DNA from: Bacteroidota bacterium | GTDB lineage: Bacteria; Bacteroidota; Bacteroidia; Bacteroidales; Bacteroidaceae | Reading direction: 5' to 3' | Assembly (NCBI GenBank): GCA_023426145.1 | Contig: JAFABG010000040.1 | Location: 1 to 64,000, forward strand | Length of the DNA stretch: 64,000 bases | Shown: piece after piece, positions 52,209-61,235 of the stretch | Layout: each line of letters opens with the position of its first letter | Numbering within the stretch: position 1 is the first letter of the stretch | The notes under the pieces: generated by a model | What the model saw: only the letters and a program-made list of their open reading frames with translations | What the model was told of the DNA's origin: nothing | Database searches by the model: none | Translations under genes and position numbers: made by a program

Positions 52209-53235
52209 AGGACACGGAGATGATCTTTATAAATATGGAAGGCAGATTGTTAGTAATTTTAGTTCGAATGTGTATAACCGGATCGATCATTCTGGACTTT
52301 ACCAACGATTAAATGAACGACTTTCAACGATTTGTAGTTATCCGGAGCCGATACCTTACTCTTTGGAAAATGAGATAGCTAAGCGATATTCGCTGACCTC
52401 CAGTCAGGTCTGTGTTACTAATGGGGCAACAGAAGCTATTTATTTAATCGCACAAGCCTTTCAGGGACATACATCAGCCGTATTAGGACCTACATTTAGC
52501 GAATATGCGGATGCTTGCCGGGTGCATCGCCATAAAGTGAAGCTTTTTTATTCGTTGGATACCTTACCGGAAGATGCAGGACTGGTATGGATTTGTAATC
52601 CGAATAATCCGACTGGTGAAGTGCGAAGTAAGGAGGACTTGAAAAGCTTGGTTGGTTCTCACCCTGATAAATTGTTTGTATTCGATCAGTCTTATGAGTA
52701 TTTCACATTAAAATCTCTTCTGAGTATTGGGGAAGCTGCTTTGCTTCCTAATGTAATTTTGCTCCATTCGATGACGAAGCAATATGCAATTCCGGGGTTA
52801 CGGGTTGGTTATTTTACGGCTTCCAAAGGATTAGCCGAAGATATTCGTAGTCGCCGAATGCCTTGGTCGGTGAATAGTTTGGCTATTGAAGCTGCTAAAT
52901 ATCTTTTGGAAGAGGGGGATGCCATTTCTGCAGATATTCCGAAACTCTTGGCGGAGCGTGAAAGACTGGCAACAAAACTACTTGCAACAGGTATGCTTGA
53001 TGTATGGCCGACTGATACCCATTATATGCTGATAAAATTACGTATAGGAAAGGCAGCTGCTCTTAAAGATTTTTTAGCTGTCAATCATGGGGTACTCATT
53101 CGTGATGCGTCTAATTTTGAAGGATTGGATGACAGTTTCTTTCGAGTTGCTACACAGTCTTCTGAAGAAAATGATCAGTTGGTAAAAGCAATCGGCAACT
53201 GGATGAAGATAATAATGGATGATGAGACTTTTTGA
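52201..53235 (+). CDS. cobD: Threonine-phosphate decarboxylase (aminopropanol linker), CobD-type
   Basis: 344 residues, PLP-dependent fold type I. Blocks are FSSNVYNRIDHSGLYQRLNE near 20, VTNGATEAIYLIAQAF near 75, IWICNPNNPTGEV near 130 (PLP Asn and Pro), FDQSYEY near 162 and the PLP lysine in LLHSMTKQYAIPGLRVGYF near 191. It resembles histidinol-phosphate aminotransferases, but context makes it the enzyme producing (R)-1-amino-2-propanol phosphate, the arm attached by CbiB just downstream. The threonine kinase supplying its substrate (PduX) is not seen in the window. Confidence 0.9.
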   Translation: MIEGHGDDLYKYGRQIVSNFSSNVYNRIDHSGLYQRLNERLSTICSYPEPIPYSLENEIAKRYSLTSSQVCVTNGATEAIYLIAQAFQGHTSAVLGPTFSEYADACRVHRHKVKLFYSLDTLPEDAGLVWICNPNNPTGEVRSKEDLKSLVGSHPDKLFVFDQSYEYFTLKSLLSIGEAALLPNVILLHSMTKQYAIPGLRVGYFTASKGLAEDIRSRRMPWSVNSLAIEAAKYLLEEGDAISADIPKLLAERERLATKLLATGMLDVWPTDTHYMLIKLRIGKAAALKDFLAVNHGVLIRDASNFEGLDDSFFRVATQSSEENDQLVKAIGNWMKIIMDDETF

Positions 53236-53237
53236 TT

Positions 53238-54194
53238 ATGAGTTATTTAATTGCTATAGGAATCGTTCTGCGTATTTTGTTGCCTGCTTGGCTGTTAGAT
53301 CGTCTATTGGGCGATCCTGTGTTTTTGCCTCATCCTGTTATCTGGTTTGGAAGGATGATTGCTTTCTGGGAGAAGAAACTGAATAAAGGTCAATATCGGA
53401 TACTAAAAGGTGGGCTAATGTCTAGCTTGTTAATTCTGCTTGTATATTCTGTTACACTGGGTATAGAATATCTTCTTTCTTATTCGGGGAGTTTCCTTGT
53501 TGTTGCTTTTGATATCGTTTGTATATTCTTTTGTCTCGCTGGAACGACATTGATAAAAGAAGTAAAGATGGTTTTTGAAGCAATAGATCGTTCTTTGAAT
53601 GAGGGACGCATCCAAGTTGCCCGTATTGTTGGTCGTGATACTTCCGAGCTTTCTGCACAAGAAGTAAGAACAGCTGCTCTTGAAACTTTAGCCGAAAATC
53701 TTAGTGACGGAGTCATTGCTCCTCTTTTTTGGTATTTATGGTTGGGTGTTCCGGGAATGATGGCGTATAAAATGGTAAATACACTTGATTCCATGATTGG
53801 TTATCATAGTGAACGTTATCATTTTTTTGGACGTATAGCAGCTCGTATAGATGATGTCGCGAATTATATACCCGCCCGTCTTACTGCTTTTTTAATGGTC
53901 TTGGTGAACGGACGGATTAGACTCTTATTATTTGTAAAGAGATTTGGAAGAGAACATGCCAGTCCCAATTCAGGTTATCCGGAGGCGGCTCTTGCGGGGA
54001 TATTGAATTGTCGTTTTGGAGGACCTCATTATTATTTTGGACAGCTTTTTGTAAAACCATATATTGGAGTGAATGAACGTCTACTACAAACATCTGATCT
54101 GTTAACTGGAATTGCTGTCAATCGTCATGCTGAAGAGGTGATGATTGTGCTTACTGTTTGTTTACGGGCTCTTTTGATCTATCTCATAGGATAA
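53238..54194 (+). CDS. cbiB: Adenosylcobinamide-phosphate synthase
   Basis: About 318 residues; ATG at 53238, two bases after the cobD stop. A membrane protein with four to five hydrophobic helices. CbiB blocks are LLDRLLGDPVFLPHPVIWFG near 18, VGRDTSELSAQEVRTAALET near 132, ENLSDGVIAPLFWYLWLGVP near 155, YKMVNTLDSMIGYHSERY near 178, DVANYIPARLTAFLMV near 205, and HASPNSGYPEAALAGILNCR near 236. It joins the aminopropanol phosphate to cobyric acid. It ends the rightward operon and converges on cobC, with a 25-bp gap lacking a clear terminator. Confidence 0.94.
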   Translation: MSYLIAIGIVLRILLPAWLLDRLLGDPVFLPHPVIWFGRMIAFWEKKLNKGQYRILKGGLMSSLLILLVYSVTLGIEYLLSYSGSFLVVAFDIVCIFFCLAGTTLIKEVKMVFEAIDRSLNEGRIQVARIVGRDTSELSAQEVRTAALETLAENLSDGVIAPLFWYLWLGVPGMMAYKMVNTLDSMIGYHSERYHFFGRIAARIDDVANYIPARLTAFLMVLVNGRIRLLLFVKRFGREHASPNSGYPEAALAGILNCRFGGPHYYFGQLFVKPYIGVNERLLQTSDLLTGIAVNRHAEEVMIVLTVCLRALLIYLIG

Positions 54195-54219
54195 TTTGAA
54201 CTCTTCGTGAAAGTAGTTT

Positions 54220-54747
54220 TTAAAAATCTAAACGTATGATTCCTCCGTAAGCAGGAACAGTCTTGAATGCTTCTTTGGGTTGAATCTTTTTAGCATATAT
54301 TTGTGCACAAATCAATACACCGCCATGAGCAAATACGACTATATTCTCAGCGCTCTTTTGTCTGACTTCATCTAAGAAGTTAGAAACTCTTAAGTATTGG
54401 TCAGAAAACGATTCTCCATTAGTTGCTTTTACGTTTATGTAATCATCATACCAACATTGGAGGTTATCGTCTTTGATTTCATCAAAAGATTGCATTTCCC
54501 AGGCTCCAAAGTTGAGTTCCAGTATTCTTGGCTCGCGGATGGCGTTACTGAACCCACAATAGGTAGCAAGTCGGGTACATCTAGATAGTGGGCTAGTATA
54601 TGCAATGTCAAAGTGGATAGACTCGATGTTTGCTTTGGTTATAGCAGCTTCTGCTTCAAAAGTTTGACGTAACGGTACATCTGATTGACCATAGCAAAAG
54701 CCTTTAGGTACTTCAACGGAAGTGTGTCTGATCAAATAAATAGTCAT
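54220..54747 (-). CDS. cobC: Alpha-ribazole phosphatase, histidine-phosphatase family
   Basis: 175 residues. The catalytic RHT motif is at IYLIRHTSVEVPKGFCYGQS (residues about 3-22), the distal Arg in SPLSRCTRLA near 53, a Glu in LELNFGAWEM near 78 (FGxWE) and the second His in VVFAHGGVL near 138. CobC removes the 5'-phosphate in nucleotide-loop assembly. Last gene of the leftward cobU-cobT-cobS-cobC operon, 12 bp after cobS. A generic phosphoglycerate-mutase-like phosphatase is possible but unlikely here. Confidence 0.92.
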   Translation of the reverse strand: MTIYLIRHTSVEVPKGFCYGQSDVPLRQTFEAEAAITKANIESIHFDIAYTSPLSRCTRLATYCGFSNAIREPRILELNFGAWEMQSFDEIKDDNLQCWYDDYINVKATNGESFSDQYLRVSNFLDEVRQKSAENIVVFAHGGVLICAQIYAKKIQPKEAFKTVPAYGGIIRLDF

Positions 54748-54759
54748 CGTTTTATTTAC

Positions 54760-55503
54760 TTAAAAATTGATAGATAGCACTGCCCCCAACCAAAAGCTCA
54801 TTTCGCTTAAAAGAAATAGTGCACCGCAACAATCCCCTGTATATCCGTTTAAACGTCGTTTCATCATTCGACAGATAAAAAAGAATACTAAAATGGGGAA
54901 TAAATATGCAGTCCAATAGCTCAATGGAAACAATACTAGAGTTAATGTCCCACTAATAACAGACGTGACAACCTCCCGGGAATTCATTCTTGTATATACC
55001 GTTTTTGATTTGCTCTCTTCTTCTTTCCGAGCATAAGGTAAGTAATTGATAATATTGGAAGACACAAATTTGCTCCAAGCATCTCCACATAACAAAATGA
55101 AGGGAGTAACAGATATGGGAAGTACGATTAAGAGGTTGTAAGCCAGTAAATAATAGATTATTAATCCTAAAACTCCATAGCTTCCGATATGAGAATCTTT
55201 CATGATACGCAATGTGCTTTCCCGGTCTGTTCCTCCTCCAAAACCGTCAAAAAAATCGGCTAAACCGTCTTCATGCAATGCTCCAGTGACAAGCAAGCGT
55301 GAAGCTAGTGCGATAATTACAGCTATATTAGGGGAGAGAATAGTGCTGGTTCCCCAGAATAGGATTGCCATAATACCTCCTGTCAGCCAACCAGTGAAAC
55401 TCCAATAGCTGACAACGTGTTTGAAATATTCCTTTGGAACTTCTTTGATTCTCCAAAAAGGCAGGCGGGTAAAGAAGATGAGTGTAGCCAGGATTTGATT
55501 CAT
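54760..55503 (-). CDS. cobS: Cobalamin synthase (adenosylcobinamide-GDP ribazoletransferase)
   Basis: 247 residues, five or more hydrophobic helices. Family blocks are ATLIFFTRLPFWRIKEVPKE at about 6-25, VTGALHEDGLADFFDGFGGG near 72 with the acidic metal-binding cluster, RIMKDSHIGSYGVLGL near 98, and the C-terminal LNGYTGDCCGALFLLSEMSF near 217. It joins activated corrinoid to alpha-ribazole in the membrane. Start is directly next to the cobT stop. Confidence 0.95.
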   Translation of the reverse strand: MNQILATLIFFTRLPFWRIKEVPKEYFKHVVSYWSFTGWLTGGIMAILFWGTSTILSPNIAVIIALASRLLVTGALHEDGLADFFDGFGGGTDRESTLRIMKDSHIGSYGVLGLIIYYLLAYNLLIVLPISVTPFILLCGDAWSKFVSSNIINYLPYARKEEESKSKTVYTRMNSREVVTSVISGTLTLVLFPLSYWTAYLFPILVFFFICRMMKRRLNGYTGDCCGALFLLSEMSFWLGAVLSINF

Positions 55504-56541
55504 TTAGAAATATTTAGTGATGGAAGCATGAGCAAATGAATCCATCTCATTTAACATTCTTATAGCGGAATCTACTATGGGATAGGAGCAGACGGAACCG
55601 CTTCCTTCACCAAGTCTTAATCCGAGATTAAGAAGAGGACGTGCCTCAAGGTAATTTAGTAATAATTTATGTCCATTTTCGTCTCCTTGATGACCAAATA
55701 TTGTATAATTCATTACTTCAGGATAAAGGCGTGAAGCTGCAAGAATACAATTAGTCATAATAAACCCATCAATAAGAATAACCATTCTAAGTTCTGCTGC
55801 CTTGAGCATTGCACCTATAGCCATAACCATTTCGTAGCCTCCGAAACGACAAAGGATTTCTTCTGTAGAATGTTCTCCCGGATAATTCTCGAGCGATTTT
55901 TTTAGGACTTCATATTTATGATTTATTCCCTCATGATTGAGACCGCTTCCGGCTCCTACACATTGATTTAATGGTATCCCTGTGAAACAACTCATCCATA
56001 GGGAAGAAGGGGAAGTATTTCCGATTCCCATTTCACCGAAACTGATAACGTTACAGCCTTCTTGGTGAGAAACCTCTACACATTGAGCACCATGTTCTAT
56101 ACAAAGATCCATTTCTTCGGGTGTCATGGCTGCTTCATGTAAGAAATTACGTGTTCCTCTTCTGACTTTCATGTTGATAATCCCCTTCTCATAAGGTAAA
56201 TCATAATCGACTCCGGCATCTACAATCTTAAGTGTGAAACCATGCTGTCGGCACAAGAAATTGATACCTGCTCCTCCGTGGAGAAAGTTACTGATTTGTT
56301 GCCAAGTAACTTCTTTAGGAGACGGACTGATTTTTTCTTCTACGATACCATGGTCGGCGGCAAAAATAATATTTTGTGGATGAGTTAACTGTGGAGAAAG
56401 AGACTGTTGTATCAATCCGATTTGCAAAGCAATCTCTTCCAATCTACCCAATGATCCTTTAGGTTTAGTTAGATTGTTGATCTTATCAATTAGGGCGTCT
56501 TTTATAGCCTCATCTAGCTTTTGAATATGAAATGTTTTCAT
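55504..56541 (-). CDS. cobT: Nicotinate-nucleotide:dimethylbenzimidazole phosphoribosyltransferase
   Basis: About 345 residues from the ATG at 56541. Hallmarks are INNLTKPKGSLGRLEEIALQ near 20, IIFAADHGIVEEKISPSPKE near 60, SNFLHGGAGINFLCRQHGF near 86, NVISFGEMGIGNTSPSSLW near 173, and the C-terminal RLGEGSGSVCSYPIVDSAIR region with the catalytic Glu. It activates the lower ligand base to alpha-ribazole phosphate. A frame to 56622 adds 27 residues overlapping cobU and is rejected. It lies 2 bp after cobU. Confidence 0.95.
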   Translation of the reverse strand: MKTFHIQKLDEAIKDALIDKINNLTKPKGSLGRLEEIALQIGLIQQSLSPQLTHPQNIIFAADHGIVEEKISPSPKEVTWQQISNFLHGGAGINFLCRQHGFTLKIVDAGVDYDLPYEKGIINMKVRRGTRNFLHEAAMTPEEMDLCIEHGAQCVEVSHQEGCNVISFGEMGIGNTSPSSLWMSCFTGIPLNQCVGAGSGLNHEGINHKYEVLKKSLENYPGEHSTEEILCRFGGYEMVMAIGAMLKAAELRMVILIDGFIMTNCILAASRLYPEVMNYTIFGHQGDENGHKLLLNYLEARPLLNLGLRLGEGSGSVCSYPIVDSAIRMLNEMDSFAHASITKYF

Positions 56542-56543
56542 GT

Positions 56544-57053
56544 TTATTTTATTTTTACGGGAATACCACTTACCATGAAATATACATCGTCTGCATGCGA
56601 CGAAATGTATTGATTTGTCCAACCTTGTAAATCTGTGAATCTGCGTTGTAGCTTATTATCGGAGACTCCACCTAGTCCAATTTCATTTGTTACAAATATG
56701 AAAGTGGCATCTTGCTGAGTAAACTTGTCGAATTCTTTTTTTATAGCTTCTATTGATGAAGATACATTAGAATCAAACTCCATGAAGAAGTTCGTACACC
56801 AAAGAGTTACACAATCTATAACGACTATTCTACCTGTTACATTGTGACGACTCAATTCTTTTTCTTCTTCAATATTTGTCCATTCAGGACCGCGGTTTTT
56901 TTTGTGATGCTCCACTCTTTTCTTGAATTCATCGTCCCATATCTTGGCGGTGGCTAAATAAACCGGTGATATAGTAAGCTCATGTGCCTTTTTCTCTGCA
57001 AATGAGCTTTTTCCGGATCGTTGTCCTCCTGTTATCAGTATAATTCTTTTCAT
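56544..57053 (-). CDS. cobU: Adenosylcobinamide kinase / adenosylcobinamide-phosphate guanylyltransferase
   Basis: About 169 residues from the ATG at 57053. The P-loop is IILITGGQRSGKSSFAEKKA at residues about 3-22, then YLATAKIWDDEFKKRVEHHK with the guanylylated-His region near 49, VIDCVTLWCTNFF near 77 and VTNEIGLGGV near 121. It phosphorylates and then guanylylates adenosylcobinamide, so it also serves salvage of imported cobinamide. It heads the leftward operon; a -7 element is at 57081-57088. The longer frame to 57083 overlaps that element and is not used. Confidence 0.95.
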   Translation of the reverse strand: MKRIILITGGQRSGKSSFAEKKAHELTISPVYLATAKIWDDEFKKRVEHHKKNRGPEWTNIEEEKELSRHNVTGRIVVIDCVTLWCTNFFMEFDSNVSSSIEAIKKEFDKFTQQDATFIFVTNEIGLGGVSDNKLQRRFTDLQGWTNQYISSHADDVYFMVSGIPVKIK

Positions 57054-57080
57054 TAAATAGAAGATTAAATAATGGATGGG

Positions 57081-57088
57081 CAAAGGTA
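57081..57088 (-). promoter_or_regulatory. -7 element for cobU-cobT-cobS-cobC
   Basis: The minus strand reads TACCTTTG (TAnnTTTG), 28 bp before the cobU ATG. No riboswitch is seen upstream on this strand. Confidence 0.5.
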
Positions 57089-57269
57089 TGAAAAATAACT
57101 ATGAGATTAATGGCATCTGTAAGGAATCACTTAATTGTTTTTAGATTATGTAGTTAATAATTTACTTTGTAGAATCAGTGATGAAACAATAGTAATATTG
57201 AATAATGTAAAAAATGCTATTATTCAGACAAAGAAAACTAAAAGGTTGTTTCTTTTACGTAAGAGTTAT

Positions 57270-57277
57270 TAACTTTG
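57270..57277 (+). promoter_or_regulatory. -7 element for the outer-membrane barrel gene
   Basis: TAACTTTG matches TAnnTTTG, 52 bp before the ATG at 57329. Confidence 0.45.
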
Positions 57278-57328
57278 TCTTGTTTTTTTTAGTTCAATAT
57301 AAACTTCAGACTTAGCTACTATATTAAG

Positions 57329-59749
57329 ATGAAAGCTTGTAAGCTGGTAGGATTACTTTTTCTATTGTTTGTTGGAGATATAACTTTACATGCCCAGCAA
57401 GTGAGAACAGTAAAAGGAAGAGTGCAAACTGCGGAAACTGGCAGTAATAAGAAGCAAGCGTTACCTTCTGCCAGTATAATTGTGATGCAGAAGGGTGACT
57501 CAGTATTTATAAAAGGAATAACTAGTGATAAAAATGGTTATTTTACTCTTGATTATCAGGCAAAGATGAAAAAACAATATATGTTGAAAGTTTCTTTTAT
57601 GTGGATGCAATCGGTTTATCGCCTATTAGAGGATTCGGTATCAGTGAATGTCGGTAGGATAACATTAGAGGATGGTGATAATCAGATAGCTGAGGTAGTA
57701 GTGACCGGGAAAATGCAAGAAGTAGAGATGGAGGGAGATACTACCGTGATTAATGCTGCTGCCTATAAAACTCCGGTTGGAGCTTATATGGAGGATTTGG
57801 TTAAGCGTATACCAGGATTGGTGTATAACAAGAAAGATCAATCGTTGACATATAATGGCCAACTTATTAGTGAAATCAACGTTAATGGCGAAGCCTTCTT
57901 TTCTGGAAATAAAAAGAATGCGCTCGAAAATCTTCCCGCAGATTTAATAAGTAAATTGAGAGTCTACAATAAAAAATCAAAAGAAGAAGAATTTACAGGA
58001 ATTAGTTCAGGAGAAAAAAAGTACGTACTTGACTTACAAACTAAGGATGAGTTGAATAAAACTTGGTTGACAGATGCAACTGTGGGATATGGAAACAATC
58101 AAAAGAAAGATTTGGAAGGACAAGTGAATTACTTTAGCAAAGATGGTGAAAATCTTTCTTTTATTGGGCGTTCAACCAACAGATTTCAGAATAGTACAAA
58201 CAAGGATAATATTACTAATTTGGTGGGAATGAATATGACTCATAAATTTGGAAAGAAGTTTTCTTTGGGTGGGAGCCTGAATTATAATCTCAATCGGAAC
58301 GGAAATATTTCCTCCACTTATCAGGAACAGTATTTAACTGCTGGTAATCAATATTCTGGATCTACTAATGAAGGCCTTTCTAAAAGCCGTTCGATTGATT
58401 CAAATATTATGGGTAGTTGGGAATTGGATGCACATACACGCATACACTTTAATGGTGATTTTAGTTTTTCTCCTAACTGGAATGAAAATAATAGTCAAAA
58501 TGCTTCTTTTGATGCACCTCTGTTTGTTAGCCATGAAAGTTTATTCGATAATTTTGAATCTATTCCTCATAATACTAGAGTGAATCGTAGTGAAAATCAG
58601 GCAAGTTCGGAGAGCCAATCAAACCGTTATAATTGGACGGTGGAGATTTTGCGACGGCTCAATGAAAAGGGTACAACTTTAGGATTGAATATTCAAAACT
58701 CTGACTCTTGGAATGATAATAAAACTTTTTCGCTTTCTAAAACTACTTATTTCCGTTTTAAGGATGAGCTAGGAAACGATTCGTTGCTTTATCGTAACCA
58801 ATATTCGGAGTCACCTCAAAAAAATAATTCGTGGAGGATAGGGATTAACTTTACTCAACCTATAGGAAAAAAAATGCATCTTCGTGCAGCATATAATTTG
58901 AATACTCATTATGAACGAGATAGCCGCGATACGTATGAGTTATCTTCTTTGGTAAACTCCGATCTTTTTGGTCAGTTGCCTCCTAATTATGAAACGGGGT
59001 ATGTAGATAGTTTAAATAATCGAAGCTATAGTCGTACGGACAGACATGGCTTAAATATTGGGTTTAATTACTCTGATGACACTTGGATGTTTAATGCTTC
59101 ATTAGGGATTACTCCGCAAAAACGTACTATTGAACGTAAAATAGGAATGAGTTATAAGGATACTACTGTACATACTATCGATTTTCAACCAATGATATGG
59201 TTGACTTGGAGAAAAAATGAGGTAAACTTTACTTTTAATTACGATGGTAGAACTCGACAGCCTTCATTATCAGATTTAATGGCGCAAACAGACAATAGTA
59301 ATCCATTATATATCACTCGAGGAAATCCGAATTTGAAGCAAATGTTTGTTCATAACTTACAGATCGGATTTCAACATACTAAGAAAGCTATATCCACAAA
59401 TATTGGTGGACAATTGGAACAAAACAGTATTACGCAAGTGGTGATATATGATGCACAGACTGCTGGACGTGAGACATATCCCATCAATATAAACGGTAAC
59501 TGGAATGTGTATGTAAGTGCTAACTGGTGGAAGCGTTTAGGGCATTTCTCTCTACGTTTTGATATGAATGGAAATCATAACAATCGTGTCAGTATGATTA
59601 ACGATGATAGAAGTTTTGAGCCGGTGAAGAGCATAACTCGTGACAATAATTTGAATTGTGAAGCAAATGTTTCTTATCTGCCTACTTGGGGGGGGAATCG
59701 ACCTGTCAACTTCCTGGAATTATCAGTATTCGCTCAACACTGTAAATGA
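57329..59749 (+). CDS. Outer-membrane beta-barrel protein (TonB-receptor-like), frameshifted near its 3' end
   Basis: 806 residues as read, ending out of frame after a run of eight G. The signal peptide ends at LHAQQ; a carboxypeptidase-like domain (RTVKGRVQTAETGSNKKQAL; GYFTLDYQAKMKKQYMLKVS) is at about 24-110. A plug-like region follows (YMEDLVKRIPGLVYNKKDQS; ENLPADLISKLRVYNKKSKE) at about 150-225, then the barrel. It resembles the outer-membrane beta-barrel family found with Bacteroidota TonB receptors. In the intact form the barrel would continue to 60086, giving about 918 residues. Reading frame is good up to codon 787, where the G8 tract occurs. Ligand unknown. Confidence 0.8.
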   Translation: MKACKLVGLLFLLFVGDITLHAQQVRTVKGRVQTAETGSNKKQALPSASIIVMQKGDSVFIKGITSDKNGYFTLDYQAKMKKQYMLKVSFMWMQSVYRLLEDSVSVNVGRITLEDGDNQIAEVVVTGKMQEVEMEGDTTVINAAAYKTPVGAYMEDLVKRIPGLVYNKKDQSLTYNGQLISEINVNGEAFFSGNKKNALENLPADLISKLRVYNKKSKEEEFTGISSGEKKYVLDLQTKDELNKTWLTDATVGYGNNQKKDLEGQVNYFSKDGENLSFIGRSTNRFQNSTNKDNITNLVGMNMTHKFGKKFSLGGSLNYNLNRNGNISSTYQEQYLTAGNQYSGSTNEGLSKSRSIDSNIMGSWELDAHTRIHFNGDFSFSPNWNENNSQNASFDAPLFVSHESLFDNFESIPHNTRVNRSENQASSESQSNRYNWTVEILRRLNEKGTTLGLNIQNSDSWNDNKTFSLSKTTYFRFKDELGNDSLLYRNQYSESPQKNNSWRIGINFTQPIGKKMHLRAAYNLNTHYERDSRDTYELSSLVNSDLFGQLPPNYETGYVDSLNNRSYSRTDRHGLNIGFNYSDDTWMFNASLGITPQKRTIERKIGMSYKDTTVHTIDFQPMIWLTWRKNEVNFTFNYDGRTRQPSLSDLMAQTDNSNPLYITRGNPNLKQMFVHNLQIGFQHTKKAISTNIGGQLEQNSITQVVIYDAQTAGRETYPININGNWNVYVSANWWKRLGHFSLRFDMNGNHNNRVSMINDDRSFEPVKSITRDNNLNCEANVSYLPTWGGNRPVNFLELSVFAQHCK

Positions 59750-60086
59750 TAACAATACGTATACGCGTTATTACAATTTTCATCTAGAAGGATATGTAGA
59801 TATTCCTTTTGGTATACAATTACGAACGGATGGGGCATATACTTTTCGCAATGGCACGAATATTCGTAAAGGAGAAGATGATGAGATTCTATGGAATGCA
59901 AGTGCAACCTGGAGGTTTTTGAAAAAGAAAGATGCAGAGTTGTCTGCTTATTGGGCTGATATTTTGGGAAAAAGAAAAAGCTTTAATCGTTCGGTAACTT
60001 CGGATGGATTATATGAGTTCCGATCACAGGAGATTAAAGGGTATTTCATCATTACTTTTAAATATAACTTTCGTTTGATGAAGTGA
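59658..60086 (+). pseudogene. Out-of-frame 3' part of the outer-membrane barrel gene
   Basis: From about 59696 this frame encodes the missing C-terminal barrel: IDLSTSWNYQYSLNTV onward, strands with alternating hydrophobics, and a closing IITFKYNFRLMK ending near an aromatic residue. The ATG at 59658 is not a credible start. Removing one G from the tract at 59688-59695 joins it to the preceding frame without loss. Confidence 0.8.
59688..59695 (+). repeat. G8 homopolymer at the frameshift
   Basis: Eight consecutive G in an AT-rich gene. Seven G would give ...PTWGGIDLSTSW... and an open frame to 60086. Such tracts are classical sites of slipped-strand phase variation, or of sequencing error. 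Confidence 0.85.
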
Positions 60087-60138
60087 TTTTTAGAAAAAAG
60101 TCGTATGTTTGCTAACAAACCATAAAAGATAATACGCT

Positions 60139-60768
60139 ATGAGTAGTAATTATATAGTTAATATTGGTCGTCAGTTGGGGAGTGGTGGCAAGGAAATAGG
60201 AGAAAAGTTGGCCGCTCGTATGGGAATTGCTTTTTACGATAAAGAATTGATTAATTTAGCTTCTGAAGAAAGTGGCTTGTGTAAAGAGTTTTTTGAAAAA
60301 GCTGATGAAAAGGCATCGCAAGGGATTATTGGCGGATTATTTGGCATGCGTTTTCCTTTTATTAGTGAAGGCTCCATTCCTACCAATAATTGTCTGAGTA
60401 ACGATGCTTTATTCAAAGTTCAGAGTGATGTGATTCGCCATCTAGCTACTGAGAAATCTTGTGTCTTTGTTGGACGTTGTGCTGATTACATTCTACGTGA
60501 TCATCCGCGTTGCGTTAATATTTTTATTTCTGCTTCTAAAGAAAATCGGATAGCTCGCATATCTCGGATTCATAAGGTGGATGAGGAGACTGCACTCGAG
60601 ATGATGGAAAAGGCGGATAAGAGGCGATCGGAATATTATAATTATTATAGTTACAAGGTTTGGGGCGCTGCGACAACTTATCATCTCTGTATTGATTCAG
60701 GTTCGCTTGGAATTGATGAAACAGTCCAATTTATAGAAGAATTTGTTGCAAAAAAAATGCAATTATAG
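60139..60768 (+). CDS. Cytidylate-kinase-like protein
   Basis: 209 residues. The N-terminal glycine-rich loop is VNIGRQLGSGGKEIGEKLAA at residues about 7-26, similar to the P-loop of the cytidylate-kinase-like family, followed by FYDKELINLASEESGL. SCVFVGRCADYILRDHP near 111 and an Arg-rich lid ENRIARISRIHKVDEETALE near 135 complete a nucleoside-monophosphate-kinase pattern. It differs from true Cmk in the lid and substrate region, so the substrate is uncertain. It follows the barrel gene by 52 bp and is followed by a strong palindrome. Confidence 0.82.
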   Translation: MSSNYIVNIGRQLGSGGKEIGEKLAARMGIAFYDKELINLASEESGLCKEFFEKADEKASQGIIGGLFGMRFPFISEGSIPTNNCLSNDALFKVQSDVIRHLATEKSCVFVGRCADYILRDHPRCVNIFISASKENRIARISRIHKVDEETALEMMEKADKRRSEYYNYYSYKVWGAATTYHLCIDSGSLGIDETVQFIEEFVAKKMQL

Positions 60769-60802
60769 GGTGAGTGTTGAGAGAACTAACTGCTCTATAA
60801 AC

Positions 60803-60864
60803 GTACTAATGAATAAAGCCGGCAAAATTGCTTCATAAATTTTGCCGGCTTTATTCATTAGTAC
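60803..60864. terminator. Perfect palindrome with 27-bp arms, probable bidirectional terminator
   Basis: The arm from 60803 to 60829 is an exact reverse complement of 60838-60864, around an 8-nt loop. The core GCCGGCAAAATT and its complement are GC-rich near the middle, and TTTATT runs occur on the 3' side. It begins 35 bp after the cytidylate-kinase-like gene and is unusually long and exact for a simple terminator. Confidence 0.7.
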
Positions 60865-61146
60865 TTCATTGGTTTTAATGAAGTTGTTACAGAATAATAG
60901 CGGAGGAATGCACAGCTTTGCTATAAGCTATAAATTCATAGATAAATACTATCTATTAGATGCTATTTGTTGTTTATTACTTACAAAATTGGATTGAATT
61001 AAGCCTATGACAAACGATGAAAAAGGGAACATAAGTTTGTCCTATTTGGCATGTACCTTGCTGAATTACTTTGTTTTAGTTCTTTATTCTTTCTGAATAT
61101 ACATGCGAATTTTTCTAAAAAAAGAGTATAGTTTTAACTTATTAGT
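60865..61146. other. Long untranslated region upstream of mutA
   Basis: About 280 bp of AT-rich DNA in which I see no gene, riboswitch hallmark or further long repeat. Confidence 0.5.
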
Positions 61147-61154
61147 TATATTTG
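61147..61154 (+). promoter_or_regulatory. -7 element for mutA-mutB
   Basis: TATATTTG matches TAnnTTTG; the leader to the ATG at 61236 would be about 75 nt. No B12 box occurs in it. Confidence 0.5.
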
Positions 61155-61235
61155 CAAGTCTAACGGCAAAATTGTAAAAAAGAGATAGATAAAAATAAAG
61201 ACAATTTTAATTCTTGTTTTAATTTTAGATAAACT

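Noticed and set aside
60865..61235. Riboswitch for the B12-dependent mutase genes
   Set aside because: No B12 box or core aptamer sequence in the leader; only a -7 element was found.
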